This document shows, piece by piece, positions 46,591 through 56,060 of a stretch of DNA of 64,000 nt. The stretch is from Limnohabitans sp. Bal53 (GTDB lineage: Bacteria > Pseudomonadota > Gammaproteobacteria > Burkholderiales > Burkholderiaceae_C). Both the position numbers and the translations under genes were made by a program. Numbering within the stretch: the stretch's first letter is position 1; every line of letters starts with the position of its first letter. Where the stretch lies: the NCBI RefSeq assembly GCF_003063355.1, contig NZ_NESH01000005.1, forward strand, positions 1 through 64,000, given 5' to 3'. Under the pieces are notes generated by a model. It was not told the DNA's origin and searched no databases. It saw nothing but the letters and a program-made list of their open reading frames with translations.

Positions 46591-47537
46591 CCTGCATAAG
46601 GGTGCGTCGCCTTCCAATGCCGCGCAATGTCGATGCGCCGCGCCACCCAGACCTTGTCGTGCGACTGGATGTGGTCCAAAAAGCGTTGCAGCGCGGTGAT
46701 GCGGCCCGGGCGGCCGAGCAGGCGGCAGTGCATGCCGATGCTCATCATCTTGGGCGCGTTGTCGCCGCTCGGGTCACCTTCGGCATAGAGCGCGTCAAAA
46801 GTGTCTTTCATGTACTGAAAGAACGGGTCAGCGTGTGAATAGCCTTGGGGCAGCGCAAAGCGCATGTCGTTGCAGTCGAGGGTGTAGGGCACGATGAGTT
46901 GTGGCGCATCGGTGCCGTCTGATTTGCGCACCTTCATCCAAAACGGCAAGTCGTCGCCGTAATAGTCGCTGTCGTACTCAAAGCCACCAAAGTCGGCCAC
47001 CAAGCGGCGGGTGTTGGGGCTGTCGCGCCCGGTGTACCAGCCCAAGGGGCGTTCACCGGTCAGCTTTTGCAAAATGGCCATCGCCTCGGCCATGTGGGCA
47101 CGCTCGGTGGCTTCGTCGATGTTTTGGTAGTGGATCCACTTGAGGCCGTGGCAGGCGATGTCGTAGCCCAATTCTTGGAAGGCGGCCGTCACGTCGTCGT
47201 GCTTTTGCAGCGCGGTGGCCACGCCAAACACCGTGAGCGGCAGGCCACGTTTTTCAAACTCGCGCAACAAGCGCCACACGCCCGCCCGCGAGCCGTATTC
47301 GTAAATGCCTTCCATGCTGATGTGCCGCTCAGGGAAGGATGCGGGATTGAACATTTCAGACAAAAACTGCTCGGAGCCGGCATCGCCGTGCAGCACCGAG
47401 TTTTCGCCGCCTTCTTCGTAGTTCAAGACAAACTGCACCGCCACGCGTGCGCCGCCGGGCCACTGCGCGTGCGGTACATGGCGGCCGTAGCCCTTCAAGT
47501 CACGGGGGTAGGGGAGGGTGCTGTCGTAGGTGCTCAT
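46587..47537 (-). CDS. puuE: Allantoinase PuuE (polysaccharide deacetylase-like)
   Basis: A 316-residue metal-independent allantoinase opening the allantoin ring to allantoate. LPYPRDLKGYGRHVPHAQWP at the N-terminus, VQFVLNYEEGGENSVLHGDA, FPERHISMEGIYEYGSRAGV, ACHGLKWIHYQNIDEATERA, and ERPLGWYTGRDSPNTRRLV are the PuuE hallmarks. It starts 16 bases after the gntR stop, so it is probably in the same transcript as the regulator. Confidence 0.95.
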   Translation of the reverse strand: MSTYDSTLPYPRDLKGYGRHVPHAQWPGGARVAVQFVLNYEEGGENSVLHGDAGSEQFLSEMFNPASFPERHISMEGIYEYGSRAGVWRLLREFEKRGLPLTVFGVATALQKHDDVTAAFQELGYDIACHGLKWIHYQNIDEATERAHMAEAMAILQKLTGERPLGWYTGRDSPNTRRLVADFGGFEYDSDYYGDDLPFWMKVRKSDGTDAPQLIVPYTLDCNDMRFALPQGYSHADPFFQYMKDTFDALYAEGDPSGDNAPKMMSIGMHCRLLGRPGRITALQRFLDHIQSHDKVWVARRIDIARHWKATHPYAG

Positions 47538-47553
47538 GCGGGTACTCAGGGGT

Positions 47554-48219
47554 TCAGGCCAGGGCCAAAGAAATGTCGTGCGTGGGCACTTTGCGGTCGA
47601 AGGTCAGGCTTTCTTCCACGTGCAGCAGGTGCTCGTGCATCAGGCGCACAGCCAAGTCAGAATCTCGCGCTTCGAGCGCGGCCACGATGGCCACATGCTC
47701 ATCGGTGGAGTGCTCGGCCTCATTGCGCGACTGGTACATCAGCGTGATCAGGGCGCAGCGCGAGATCAACTCGCCCAGCACTTGGGCCAGCACATCGTTG
47801 TTCATGAGCTCGGCCATGCGAACATGGAAGTCGCCCAGCAACTCTGTGCGGCCCGTGATGTCGCCTTGTGTCACGGCTTCACGCTCTTGTTGGATGTGCT
47901 CTTTGAGGGCCACGATTTGTTCGGGCGTGACCTGCTGCACAAAGGCGCGGGTCATCTCGGCTTCGAGCATCCGGCGCACGGCAAAGACCTGTTGCGCCTC
48001 TTCGACCGATGGCGCCGCCACAAAAGCACCTCGAGCGGGTTCGAGCCGGATCAAGCGGTTTTGCGACAGCTGAAATAAGGCTTGGCGCACCAGCGTGCGC
48101 GACACGCCAAAATGGTCGGCCAGCTTTTGCTCGGCCAGTTTGGAGCCGGGCAACAACCGATGCTCCACGATGGCGCGGGTGAGCGATTCGACGATGTGGT
48201 GCGTGGTGGAAGTTTCCAT
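47554..48219 (-). CDS. GntR family (FCD/FadR subfamily) regulator, candidate urate-regulon regulator
   Basis: A 221-residue regulator. N-terminal winged helix: PGSKLAEQKLADHFGVSRTL followed by VRQALFQLSQNRLIRL; C-terminal FCD ligand domain with AVRRMLEAEMTRAFVQQV, FHVRMAELMNNDVLAQVLGE and HVAIVAALEARDSDLAVRLM providing the metal-ligand histidines. It heads a minus-strand operon with puuE and is divergent from uraH; a TGTATACACTT element lies in that gap. It is the obvious candidate to bind the four such sites in the window, with a purine-pathway ligand as inducer. Confidence 0.9.
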   Translation of the reverse strand: METSTTHHIVESLTRAIVEHRLLPGSKLAEQKLADHFGVSRTLVRQALFQLSQNRLIRLEPARGAFVAAPSVEEAQQVFAVRRMLEAEMTRAFVQQVTPEQIVALKEHIQQEREAVTQGDITGRTELLGDFHVRMAELMNNDVLAQVLGELISRCALITLMYQSRNEAEHSTDEHVAIVAALEARDSDLAVRLMHEHLLHVEESLTFDRKVPTHDISLALA

Positions 48220-48286
48220 GTCTCGCGGTCCCTTTTTCGGGTGTTTTTGTGTAGGTGGCGCAAATCATAGCCACCAAAAGCAAAAT

Positions 48287-48301
48287 TGTATACACTTCGG
48301 T
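48287..48301 (+). promoter_or_regulatory. TGTATACACTT operator candidate between gntR and uraH
   Basis: TGTATACACTTCGGT at 48287-48301 is identical over 15 bases to the site before puuD. It lies 68 bases before the GntR start and 78 before uraH, so one site could control both divergent units and allow autoregulation. Confidence 0.72.
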
Positions 48302-48378
48302 CGACCGGTTGAAGGGGCTTTTCAAAGCCTTGTCAAAACCACCCTTTTTCACACCCATTCAAGACAAGCGAGCACACC

Positions 48379-48732
48379 ATGGGATTGAGCACACACGTTT
48401 TGGACACCATGCACGGCTGCCCCGCTGCGGGCATGCAAGTGGCCCTCTACACCACCCAAGGCGATCAGGCCACTTTGGTCAAGAGCTTTACCCTCAACCA
48501 CGACGGCCGCAACCCCGACGGCATGCTCTATGACCACGCCAGCCTGCGCAAAGGCACGTACCGTTTGGTCTTTAATGTGAGCGACTACTTCAAAGCCAAA
48601 GGCGTAGAACTGCCCGAGCCGAACTTTTTGAACAAAGTGAGCTTGGACTTTGGCGTGGCGCACGAAGACCAGCACTACCATGTGCCCTTGCTGGCCAGCC
48701 CCTGGAGTTATTCGACCTATCGCGGCTCTTGA
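48379..48732 (+). CDS. uraH: 5-hydroxyisourate hydrolase (transthyretin-like)
   Basis: A 117-residue HIU hydrolase converting 5-hydroxyisourate to OHCU. LSTHVLDTMHGCPAAGMQV holds the first active-site His, HEDQHYHVPLLASPWSYSTY the second, and the protein ends in YRGS, the family's C-terminal signature. No signal peptide, so cytosolic. Divergent from the gntR-puuE operon. Confidence 0.97.
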   Translation: MGLSTHVLDTMHGCPAAGMQVALYTTQGDQATLVKSFTLNHDGRNPDGMLYDHASLRKGTYRLVFNVSDYFKAKGVELPEPNFLNKVSLDFGVAHEDQHYHVPLLASPWSYSTYRGS

Positions 48733-48794
48733 AACTCACCGGGGCATGTCCCCGATGAATCGACCCCAACGGGCCAGCTGACCCGAGGTGGGAC

Positions 48795-49613
48795 TCAACT
48801 CAGTTTGACTTTGGAGAGGTCAAATGTGGGTTTAGGCGTTTTCAGTTTCATGTTTTCCAGGGTTTGCACGATCAGCCCGGCCACGAAGCTGTCGCGGTAG
48901 GGCTTGCTGTCGGCGGGCACCACGTACCAAGGGGATTCGGGTGTGCTGGTGGCGCTCAGAGCCTCTTCGTAGGCTCGGGTGAATTCGGGCCACACATCGC
49001 GGTCGTCAAAGTCCGAGGGCTGCAACTTCCAATGTTTGCGAGGATCGTCCAGCCGCGCTTGCAGGCGTTTCTTTTGCTCGGATTTGGAAATGTGCAAATA
49101 GCACTTCAACACCGTGATGCCCGCGTCTTGCAGCAAAGACTCGAAGTGCAAGATGTGGTTGTACCGTTGTTGGCAGGTTTCCTCATCAATCAGGCCCCGC
49201 ACGCGGGTGACCAACACATCTTCGTAGTGGCTGCGGTTGAAAATCACCATTTCGCCCCGCGCTGGCGCTTTGGCATGGATGCGCCACAAAAAGTCATGGC
49301 GGCTTTCCAGATCGGTGGGCACGCCAAAGGCTTCGGCCCGAACGCCCAAGGGGCTGACGTGGGTGAAAACGCTGCGGATCACGCCGTCCTTGCCTGCGGT
49401 GTCCATGCCCTGAAACACCACCAACAAGCCCCGGGTTTTGGCTGCGTGAAGGGTGCTTTGCAGTTTGTCGAGCTTTTCACCCATGTCTGCCAAGTGCTCC
49501 TCAAACTCTTTGGCAGAGGCCTGCCCTTCGGCAGGGGGCTTGGTGTCAAAGTCCGAAAGTTGGCATTTGCCTTGGGGCAAAACATACCAAGGGGTGTAGT
49601 CTGTTTTTGGCAT
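48795..49613 (-). CDS. Polyphosphate kinase 2 family protein
   Basis: A 272-residue PPK2-type polyphosphate:nucleotide phosphotransferase. Walker A is GMDTAGKDGVIRSVFTHVSP, followed by the lid-region FLWRIHAKAPARGEMVIFNR and SHYEDVLVTRVRGL; HISKSEQKKRLQARLDDPRK and the C-terminal SPWYVVPADSKPYRDSFVAG complete the pattern. It may use polyphosphate to phosphorylate NMP or NDP; the class is not decided. It stands alone, convergent with uraH. Confidence 0.93.
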   Translation of the reverse strand: MPKTDYTPWYVLPQGKCQLSDFDTKPPAEGQASAKEFEEHLADMGEKLDKLQSTLHAAKTRGLLVVFQGMDTAGKDGVIRSVFTHVSPLGVRAEAFGVPTDLESRHDFLWRIHAKAPARGEMVIFNRSHYEDVLVTRVRGLIDEETCQQRYNHILHFESLLQDAGITVLKCYLHISKSEQKKRLQARLDDPRKHWKLQPSDFDDRDVWPEFTRAYEEALSATSTPESPWYVVPADSKPYRDSFVAGLIVQTLENMKLKTPKPTFDLSKVKLS

Positions 49614-49758
49614 GGGGACAGTGTAGGCGCTCGGAGAACGTCATCCGATCGATTGGCGCATCGGGCTATTTGGGGGGGGCATGGTTTTGCGCCGCCATGA
49701 TGGGGTGGGCGCTCCTTTTGGGCTTTGCGCGCGCTCCTGGCTGGGCTAAGCTGCCACC

Positions 49759-50352
49759 ATGTTGAGGCCTTTGTTATTCATGGTTGCAGTGGTTTTGTCG
49801 GCATGCGGCGGCGGGGAAGGTGCGAGTTTTGCGCCTGGATCGGCCCATACGCATTGCGGCGTGAGCGTGGGCACGCAGCGCATCATCGGCACGGTCACTT
49901 CGGTGCACGACGGCGACACGTTCACCGTGGGTGGTGAATCGATCCGGTTGGCCAGCATCGACGCCCCAGAGTTGGATCAAGCCTATGGCCCATCGTCACG
50001 GGCGCATTTGGCTGCCATGGTCTTGGGCCAGAGCGTCACCGTCACCTACGCGCACACAGACCGGTACGACCGGGTGTTGGGCACCGTTTTCAAGCCCGAT
50101 TGCAGCCAGGTCAACCTGAGCCAAGTCGCATCGGGCGCAGCCTGGTATTACGAAGCCTACCAATGCGACATCGACCTCCGGCAACGCCAAGCCTTTGCAG
50201 CAGCGCATGCCTCGGCCCGCACCACCAAAAAAGGCTTGTGGGCCAACGCCGCTGTGGCCCCTTGGGTGTACCGCAATGGGGTGGAGGCCAAAGTGCCCTC
50301 TTCTTGCCCCAATGGGGATGCGGCTTCGGATGGACGGGGCGCTTTGTCTTGA
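49759..50352 (+). CDS. Thermonuclease (SNase)-like lipoprotein
   Basis: A 197-residue staphylococcal-nuclease-fold protein. The first 16 residues form a lipoprotein signal with lipobox LSAC (Cys16), so the mature protein is lipid-anchored. VTSVHDGDTFTVGGESIRLA and SIDAPELDQAYGPSSRAHL supply the catalytic Asp, Arg and Glu region, YDRVLGTVF the second Arg motif, and ARTTKKGLWANAAVAPWVYR the end of the domain. The family usually ends PWxWR; here PWVYR is followed by a short low-complexity tail. Confidence 0.9.
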   Translation: MLRPLLFMVAVVLSACGGGEGASFAPGSAHTHCGVSVGTQRIIGTVTSVHDGDTFTVGGESIRLASIDAPELDQAYGPSSRAHLAAMVLGQSVTVTYAHTDRYDRVLGTVFKPDCSQVNLSQVASGAAWYYEAYQCDIDLRQRQAFAAAHASARTTKKGLWANAAVAPWVYRNGVEAKVPSSCPNGDAASDGRGALS

Positions 50353-50522
50353 CCCAAGATGTTTGTGCAAGACCCAGGGTGTTGCAAAGTGCCACGTTTG
50401 AGGCGAGTGAGTCTGTGTGATTCGGCCAGCGACCCCTACAAATCCTCTAAAAATCCGCCACCTTAGCCCGCGGTTCCTTAGAATCGGGGGTCTTCCCGTT
50501 TATCTACCCCACCCCCCGCACC

Positions 50523-51995
50523 ATGACCCAAGTCACCAACACCGTGCGCTTTGTGCTCGACGGCCGCATCGTCGAAGCCCAAGGCGAGCGCCGCACCACC
50601 ACTGTTCTGGACTATTTGCGTGAGCAAATGCACCGCACCGGCACCAAAGAGGGCTGCGCCGAAGGCGATTGCGGCGCTTGTGTGGTCATGGTGGGCGAAC
50701 TCAATGCCGCTGGCACGGGCGTGGACTACGTGGCCACCAACGCCTGTATCCAGTTGCTGCCTTCGTTGGATGGCAAATCGGTCAAAACTGTCGAGAGTCT
50801 GAAAAAAGCCGACGGCACGCTGCACCCTGTGCAGGAAGAAATGATCAAGTGCCACGGCTCGCAGTGCGGCTTTTGCACCCCCGGCATCGTGATGAGTCTG
50901 GTGAACCTGGTGCAGGTGCTGCCCATGCCCAACCGCCAGCAGATCACCGATTCGCTCAGTGGCAATCTCTGCCGCTGCACCGGCTACAAGCCGATCATCG
51001 ATTCGGCCACCAAGGCTTGTGCCAAGCCCGAGGCCTTGAAGCTGGACGACAGCGCCGATGTGCCTTTGCTCAAAGAAATCAAACGCGCCAGCGTGCCCAC
51101 ACTGAGCCTGGACGGCGACATCATCGTCCAGCCGGTGGTGCGCACCCGCAAAGGCAACGAGTTTGTGTCGCCCGCCACCTTGGCTGAAGTGGCCGACTAC
51201 CTGGTCAAGAACCCCACCACCACGCTCTTGGCAGGCAGCACCGAAATCGGTCTGCAGGTCAACAAGCAGTTCTCACGTCCCGATCACATCATGTATTTGG
51301 GCAACGTCAAAGAACTGCGCCAAGTGACCGAAACTTCCAGCGCTTGGCGCATTGGTGCGGCCGTGTCGCTCACGCAAGTCGAGGCTCTGGTGGCCCAGGC
51401 TTACCCCGACTTCACCGAAGTGCTGCGCCGCTTTGGCTCGCCCCCCATCCGCTCGACGGCCACGCTGGCGGGCAACATCGCCAACGGCTCGCCGATTGGC
51501 GACACCATGCCTTGCCTGATGGCGTTGGGTGCCAGCTTGGTGCTGCGCCGTGGCGACAAGACTCGCAAGGTGCTGCTGGACAACTTCTACACCGGCATGA
51601 AGAAAAACGTGATGGAGCCCGGTGAGTTCATCGAAGCCATCGAACTGCCCAAGCCCGTGGCAGGCCAGGTGTTCCGCGCCCACAAGGTGAGCAAGCGTTT
51701 TGAACAAGACATCTCGGCCACTTGCGCGGCCATCAGCTACACACTGCAAGGCGGCAAGCTGAGCGGCGTGAAACTGGCCTACAACGGCCTGGCCCCATCG
51801 CCTTGCCGTGCGCCCAAGCTTGAAGCCGTTCTGGAAGGCCGTGCGCCTGCCGACGTGAAATCGGCCGACCTGGACGCCGCGATTGCCGCCAGCTTCACCG
51901 CCCGCGACGGTCTGCGTGCCACTTGGGCCTACCGCGCCCTGGTTGCCCGCAACCTGGTGCTCGAATTCATTGAAGAACAGAAAGAGGTGGCTTGA
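50523..51995 (+). CDS. xdhA: Xanthine dehydrogenase small subunit (2Fe-2S and FAD)
   Basis: A 490-residue subunit. The first 2Fe-2S domain has GCAEGDCGACVVMVGEL; the second has SQCGFCTPGIVMSLVNLV and NLCRCTGYKPIIDSA; the FAD domain has TTTLLAGSTEIGLQVNKQFS and PPIRSTATLAGNIANGSPIG followed by DTMPCLMALGA, and a CO-dehydrogenase flavoprotein C-terminal domain. Electrons from purine hydroxylation pass to NAD. xdhB begins on the next base. No TGTATACACTT element or sigma-54 promoter was found in the upstream gap. Confidence 0.96.
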   Translation: MTQVTNTVRFVLDGRIVEAQGERRTTTVLDYLREQMHRTGTKEGCAEGDCGACVVMVGELNAAGTGVDYVATNACIQLLPSLDGKSVKTVESLKKADGTLHPVQEEMIKCHGSQCGFCTPGIVMSLVNLVQVLPMPNRQQITDSLSGNLCRCTGYKPIIDSATKACAKPEALKLDDSADVPLLKEIKRASVPTLSLDGDIIVQPVVRTRKGNEFVSPATLAEVADYLVKNPTTTLLAGSTEIGLQVNKQFSRPDHIMYLGNVKELRQVTETSSAWRIGAAVSLTQVEALVAQAYPDFTEVLRRFGSPPIRSTATLAGNIANGSPIGDTMPCLMALGASLVLRRGDKTRKVLLDNFYTGMKKNVMEPGEFIEAIELPKPVAGQVFRAHKVSKRFEQDISATCAAISYTLQGGKLSGVKLAYNGLAPSPCRAPKLEAVLEGRAPADVKSADLDAAIAASFTARDGLRATWAYRALVARNLVLEFIEEQKEVA

Positions 51996-54356
51996 ATGAA
52001 CGCTCCTACCCCCATCAAAAACCTGTTGCCCGCATCGGGCGTTCAGCAAGGCACCGACATCGTTCACGAGTCCGCCCACCTGCACGTCACGGGCTCGGCC
52101 ACCTACATTGACGACATCCCTGAGCACGCGGGCACTTTGTATGCTGCGCTCATCTTGTCGCCCGTGGCGCATGGCGAGTTGATTGGTGACGGCATTGACC
52201 GCGCAGCCATCCTCAAGGAGCACGGCGTCGTTGCGGTCTACACCGCCAAAGACATTCCCGGCGAAAACAACTGCGGCCCCATCATCCACGACGATCCGTT
52301 TTTGGCCGCAGGCAAGGTTGAATTTGTCGGCCAGGCCGTGGCTGTGGTGGTGGCACGCGAGATGCTCTACGCCCGCGAAGCCGCCAAAAAAGCCAAGGTG
52401 CTGGTTAAAGAACTCACGCCCATCTTGACCATCGAAGACGCGATGGCCGCCAACAGCTTCATCATGCCGCCCAAGGGCATCACGCGTGGTGACGCCGCTG
52501 CCGCCATTGCCAACGCGCCCCACAAAATCAAGGGCAGCACCAATACCGGCCAGCAAGAGCAGTTCTATCTGGAAGGCCAGATCACTTACGCTGTGCCCAA
52601 GGAAGACGGTCAGCTCACGCTGTACGTGTCGACCCAGCACCCCGATGGCAACCAGCGCGAAGCCGCACACGCCCTGAACCTGCACACCAACGATGTGGAG
52701 GTGATCTGTCGCCGCATGGGTGGCGGCTTTGGCGGCAAAGAAGGCAACGCCAGCATCTTCAGCCAAAGCGCCGCATTGGCCGCGCACAAGCTGCAAAAGC
52801 CCGTCAAGCTGCGTGTGAACCGCGACGACGACATGACCATCACCGGCAAGCGCCACGATTTCCGCATCGACTACGAAGTGGGCTTTGACGACAATGGCCG
52901 CGTTTTGGGTGCCAACATCACGCTCATGTCGCGCTGCGGCTACAGCACAGATTACTCCGGCCCTGTGAACGACCGCGCTTGCTTGCACATCGACAACAGT
53001 TACCACATCCCCGCTTTGAAGCTGGTCAGCCACCGCTGCAAAACCAACACCCAAAGCGCCACCGCATTCCGTGGTTTCGGCGGCCCGCAAGGCATGTTCG
53101 GCATCGAGACGGTGATGGACGAGATTGCGATGACCTTGGGCAAAGACCCACTGCAAGTGCGCAAGCTCAACCTCTACAAAGACCCGGCCATCAGCGGCAC
53201 GCCCGACACCATGACCACCCAATACAACCAGTTGATTGAAGACTGGGTGGGCGACAAGGTGATCGACCAGGTGGAGCAGGAATCCAACTACGCCGAGCGC
53301 CGCGCCGCGGTGCATGCCTTCAACGCCAAGAGCAAAACCCGCAAGCGCGGTTTGGCCTTGGTGCCCCTCAAGTTCGGCATCAGCTTCACGGCCACGCACC
53401 TGAACCAGGGCGGCGCATTGCTGGTGGTTTACATGGATGGCTCGGTCAGTTGCAACCACGGTGGTACCGAGATGGGCCAGGGCCTGAACACCAAGATGGC
53501 GCAGGTGTGTGCCGATGGTCTGGGCATCAGCGTGGACCATGTCCGCATCACCGCCACCGACTCCCAAAAAGTGCCCAACGCGTCGGCCACCTCGGCATCC
53601 AGCGGTGCCGACATCAACGGCGCGGCCATCATGAATGCCACCGCGCAAATGCGCGAGCGCTTGAAGCCCGTGGCGGCCCGCATGCTGGGCTGCGCCGCCG
53701 AAGAGGTGAGCTTCTCCAACAACGAGCTGCACGGCGGCGGCAAGTCCGTCAAGTGGGCCGATGTGACCAAGCAAGCGTACATGGAACGTGTTGGCTTGTC
53801 GGTCACGGGTTTCTACATGACGCCCGAAATCAAATACGACTTCGCGACCCTGAATGGCCGCGCTTTCTATTACTACTGCTACGGCGCTGCCGTGAGCGAA
53901 GTGGAAATCGACACCCGCACGGGCGAGTGGTGGCTCAAGGCCGTGGACATCGTGCACGACGTGGGCCGCAGCATCAACCCCGCCTTGGACAAAGGCCAGA
54001 TCGAAGGCGCTTATGTGCAAGGCATGGGCTGGCTCACCATGGAAGAGTGCATCTGGGACAAGAAGGGCAAGCTGCTCACCCATGGCCCCAGCACTTACAA
54101 GATCCCGGTGGCAGGCGACATCCCAGAGCACTTCAAGGTGACCCTGTTCGACAACGCCAACTTGAAGCCCACGCCTTTCAACAGCAAAGCCACGGGCGAG
54201 CCGCCTTTGATGCTGGGCTTGTCGGCCTTCTTCGCCTTGCGCGATGCGGTGGCCGCCAGCGCCGACCACAAAGCCGTGGTCTACATGGATGCCCCGGCCA
54301 CGCCCGAGCGCATCTTGATGGCTTGCGAAAAAGCCAAGGCCACTGCAGGGTTGTGA
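51996..54356 (+). CDS. xdhB: Xanthine dehydrogenase large molybdopterin subunit
   Basis: A 786-residue molybdenum-cofactor subunit hydroxylating hypoxanthine and xanthine to urate. VTGSATYIDDIPEHAGTLYA at the start, CRRMGGGFGGKEGNASIFSQ (cofactor contact), the FRGFGGPQGMFGIETVMDEI stretch with the active-site Arg region, GTEMGQGLNTKMAQVCADGL, and TGEPPLMLGLSAFFALRDAV containing the catalytic Glu are all present. It begins immediately after the xdhA stop. XdhC, the cofactor-loading chaperone, is encoded separately at 59490. Confidence 0.96.
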   Translation: MNAPTPIKNLLPASGVQQGTDIVHESAHLHVTGSATYIDDIPEHAGTLYAALILSPVAHGELIGDGIDRAAILKEHGVVAVYTAKDIPGENNCGPIIHDDPFLAAGKVEFVGQAVAVVVAREMLYAREAAKKAKVLVKELTPILTIEDAMAANSFIMPPKGITRGDAAAAIANAPHKIKGSTNTGQQEQFYLEGQITYAVPKEDGQLTLYVSTQHPDGNQREAAHALNLHTNDVEVICRRMGGGFGGKEGNASIFSQSAALAAHKLQKPVKLRVNRDDDMTITGKRHDFRIDYEVGFDDNGRVLGANITLMSRCGYSTDYSGPVNDRACLHIDNSYHIPALKLVSHRCKTNTQSATAFRGFGGPQGMFGIETVMDEIAMTLGKDPLQVRKLNLYKDPAISGTPDTMTTQYNQLIEDWVGDKVIDQVEQESNYAERRAAVHAFNAKSKTRKRGLALVPLKFGISFTATHLNQGGALLVVYMDGSVSCNHGGTEMGQGLNTKMAQVCADGLGISVDHVRITATDSQKVPNASATSASSGADINGAAIMNATAQMRERLKPVAARMLGCAAEEVSFSNNELHGGGKSVKWADVTKQAYMERVGLSVTGFYMTPEIKYDFATLNGRAFYYYCYGAAVSEVEIDTRTGEWWLKAVDIVHDVGRSINPALDKGQIEGAYVQGMGWLTMEECIWDKKGKLLTHGPSTYKIPVAGDIPEHFKVTLFDNANLKPTPFNSKATGEPPLMLGLSAFFALRDAVAASADHKAVVYMDAPATPERILMACEKAKATAGL

Positions 54357-54432
54357 TGGGTTGAGCCGGATACCTGAAGCCGTTTCAGGCATCCTGTCAC
54401 TTTGATCCCCAGAGCCCCACAGGAGCAGCCCC

Positions 54433-54624
54433 ATGTCAGACGATCCACGGTGCTGCGGCACCGGCACTTGCATCATCAATGCCGAAGGCCTGTGCTGGTG
54501 CGGCCAGCGCTGGGATGGCGAGAAGATGTGTTTCATGCCTGAGCCCACTTCACAAGCCAAGCCTGCCCGTGCATCTGCTGAGCAGCCATCCGCATCCGAT
54601 TCGGATGGTCAGGCACAAGCCTGA
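54433..54624 (+). CDS. Small Cys-rich protein of unknown function
   Basis: A 63-residue protein downstream of xdhB. The first half has six Cys residues, in RCCGTGTCIINAEGLCWCG and GEKMC, a pattern expected of a zinc or iron-sulfur knuckle; the second half is a disordered Ala/Ser/Pro tail. CACAGGAGCAGCCCC before ATG 54433 is a good ribosome site. A hairpin (CCTGAA/TTTCAGG, about 54373-54389) separates it from xdhB. I recognise no functional assignment. Confidence 0.75.
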   Translation: MSDDPRCCGTGTCIINAEGLCWCGQRWDGEKMCFMPEPTSQAKPARASAEQPSASDSDGQAQA

Positions 54625-54654
54625 ATTTCAAGCCTGTGTTGTGGGGGGAGTGTG

Positions 54655-55854
54655 ATGTCACTTGAAGTTAACGCCGACCACCCCCGCGTGGTGCGCGGCT
54701 TGCTCAACATCGCGCACGCGCTGGATCATTTGTTCTTGCTGATTTTTGCGGCGGCGGTCAGCACCATCGCCCTCGACATGGGCCTGGCCCAGTGGCAAGA
54801 CCTGATGCCCTATGGCGCAGGCGCGTTTTTCATGTTTGGGCTGGGCTCTTTGCCTGCCGGGCGCTTGGGCGATTTGTGGGGCCGCCGCAGCATGATGCTG
54901 GTTTTCTTTTTTGGCATTGGCGCAGCGTCCATTCTCACGGCCCTCGCGCAAACGCCTTGGCAACTGGCCGCCTGCCTGACGCTGATCGGCGTGTTCGCCT
55001 CGATCTACCACCCGGTGGGGATTCCCATGCTGCTGGAGCGCGCGTCCAACCCGGGGGCCACCATTGGCTTCAATGGCCTGTCCGGTAATTTGGGCGTGGC
55101 GGTCGCCGCTTTGCTCACGGGTTTTTTGATCCAGTGGCAAGGCTGGCGTGCGGCCTTTGTGGTGCCGGGCGTGCTGGCGCTGGTGTGCGGCTGGGTGTTT
55201 GCCCGCACCTGCCCGCCAGAGGTCTCGTCGCCTGCCAAACGCAAGGGTGGGGCCAAGGTGAGCCTGCCCGCGCCCTTGCTGATGCGGGCCATGGTGGTCA
55301 TGACGGCGGCGGCGGTGACCAGCAGCGTGTTGTTCAACTTCACGACCAACGGCAACGGCCTCTTACTGGCCGAGCGTTTTGCGGGCGTGATGGAAGACCC
55401 CGCCAGCTTGGGCCTGTTGTTGGCCTTGGTCTATGCCGTGGCTTCCGTGGCCCAGGTGGTGGTGGGGCACCTCATCAACCGTTTCCCGCTCAAGCGCTTT
55501 TTCATGTTCATGGTGTTGGCGCAAATCCCTATGCTGGTGCTGGCCTCGCAGGCCCAGGGCTGGTGGTTGTTTGCGGCGCTCATTGGGGTCATGGTGTTCA
55601 TCTTCGGCGCCATTCCCTTCACCGATTTCATGATCGCCCGTTATGTCGACGACCGCCTGCGCTCGCGCGTGTCGGGCATGCGATTGGGTGTGTCGTTCGC
55701 GGTCAGTTCCTTGTCGGTCTGGGCCTTGGGGCCGGTGGTCAAGGTCATGGGCTTTGGCAGCTCGCTCATGCTGCTGGCGGGTTTTTCGGTGGCCACCACG
55801 CTCATTTTGACTTTGTTGCCCAGCTCAGCCCACGAGCAGCAAACACCTGCATGA
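54655..55854 (+). CDS. Major facilitator superfamily transporter
   Basis: A 399-residue protein with about 12 membrane segments. GLGSLPAGRLGDLWGRRSMM between TM2 and TM3 is the MFS motif A; GLSGNLGVAVAALLTGFLIQ with WRAAFVVPGVLALVCGWVF follows, and the C-terminal half starts after a basic loop (PAKRKGGAKVS). GGGGGAG precedes the start; ATG 54655 is preferred over GTG 54652. Its substrate cannot be deduced. It follows the Cys-rich gene on the same strand by 30 bases. Confidence 0.9.
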   Translation: MSLEVNADHPRVVRGLLNIAHALDHLFLLIFAAAVSTIALDMGLAQWQDLMPYGAGAFFMFGLGSLPAGRLGDLWGRRSMMLVFFFGIGAASILTALAQTPWQLAACLTLIGVFASIYHPVGIPMLLERASNPGATIGFNGLSGNLGVAVAALLTGFLIQWQGWRAAFVVPGVLALVCGWVFARTCPPEVSSPAKRKGGAKVSLPAPLLMRAMVVMTAAAVTSSVLFNFTTNGNGLLLAERFAGVMEDPASLGLLLALVYAVASVAQVVVGHLINRFPLKRFFMFMVLAQIPMLVLASQAQGWWLFAALIGVMVFIFGAIPFTDFMIARYVDDRLRSRVSGMRLGVSFAVSSLSVWALGPVVKVMGFGSSLMLLAGFSVATTLILTLLPSSAHEQQTPA

Positions 55855-55933
55855 CAGAGGGTTTTTGATCAGGGAAAACACCCTGATTTGAGACGGTGTT
55901 TCAGGGGTTTTTCAGTCCAATCGCGTCAATAAT

Positions 55934-55959
55934 GGCCGCTCTCTCAGGCGGCCTTTTTT
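55934..55959 (+). terminator. Terminator after the MFS gene
   Basis: GGCCGC-TCTCTCAG-GCGGCC followed by six Ts. A second hairpin TCAGGG/CCCTGA lies at about 55869-55886. Confidence 0.8.
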
Positions 55960-56060
55960 GTGTGTGCCACACCCGTACCCAGTGTCGAGTCTCACTCTGT
56001 AGCCTCCGCTGCACCGCCTTGACCATCCCTGCTGTTTCATCTCTGCCCCCAAGGACCTTC

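Noticed and set aside
51273..54560. 1095-codon open frame on the minus strand opposite xdhAB
   Set aside because: It is the antisense of xdhB, whose motifs are intact; its translation is His/Gly/Val-rich low complexity, the usual shadow of high-GC coding DNA.
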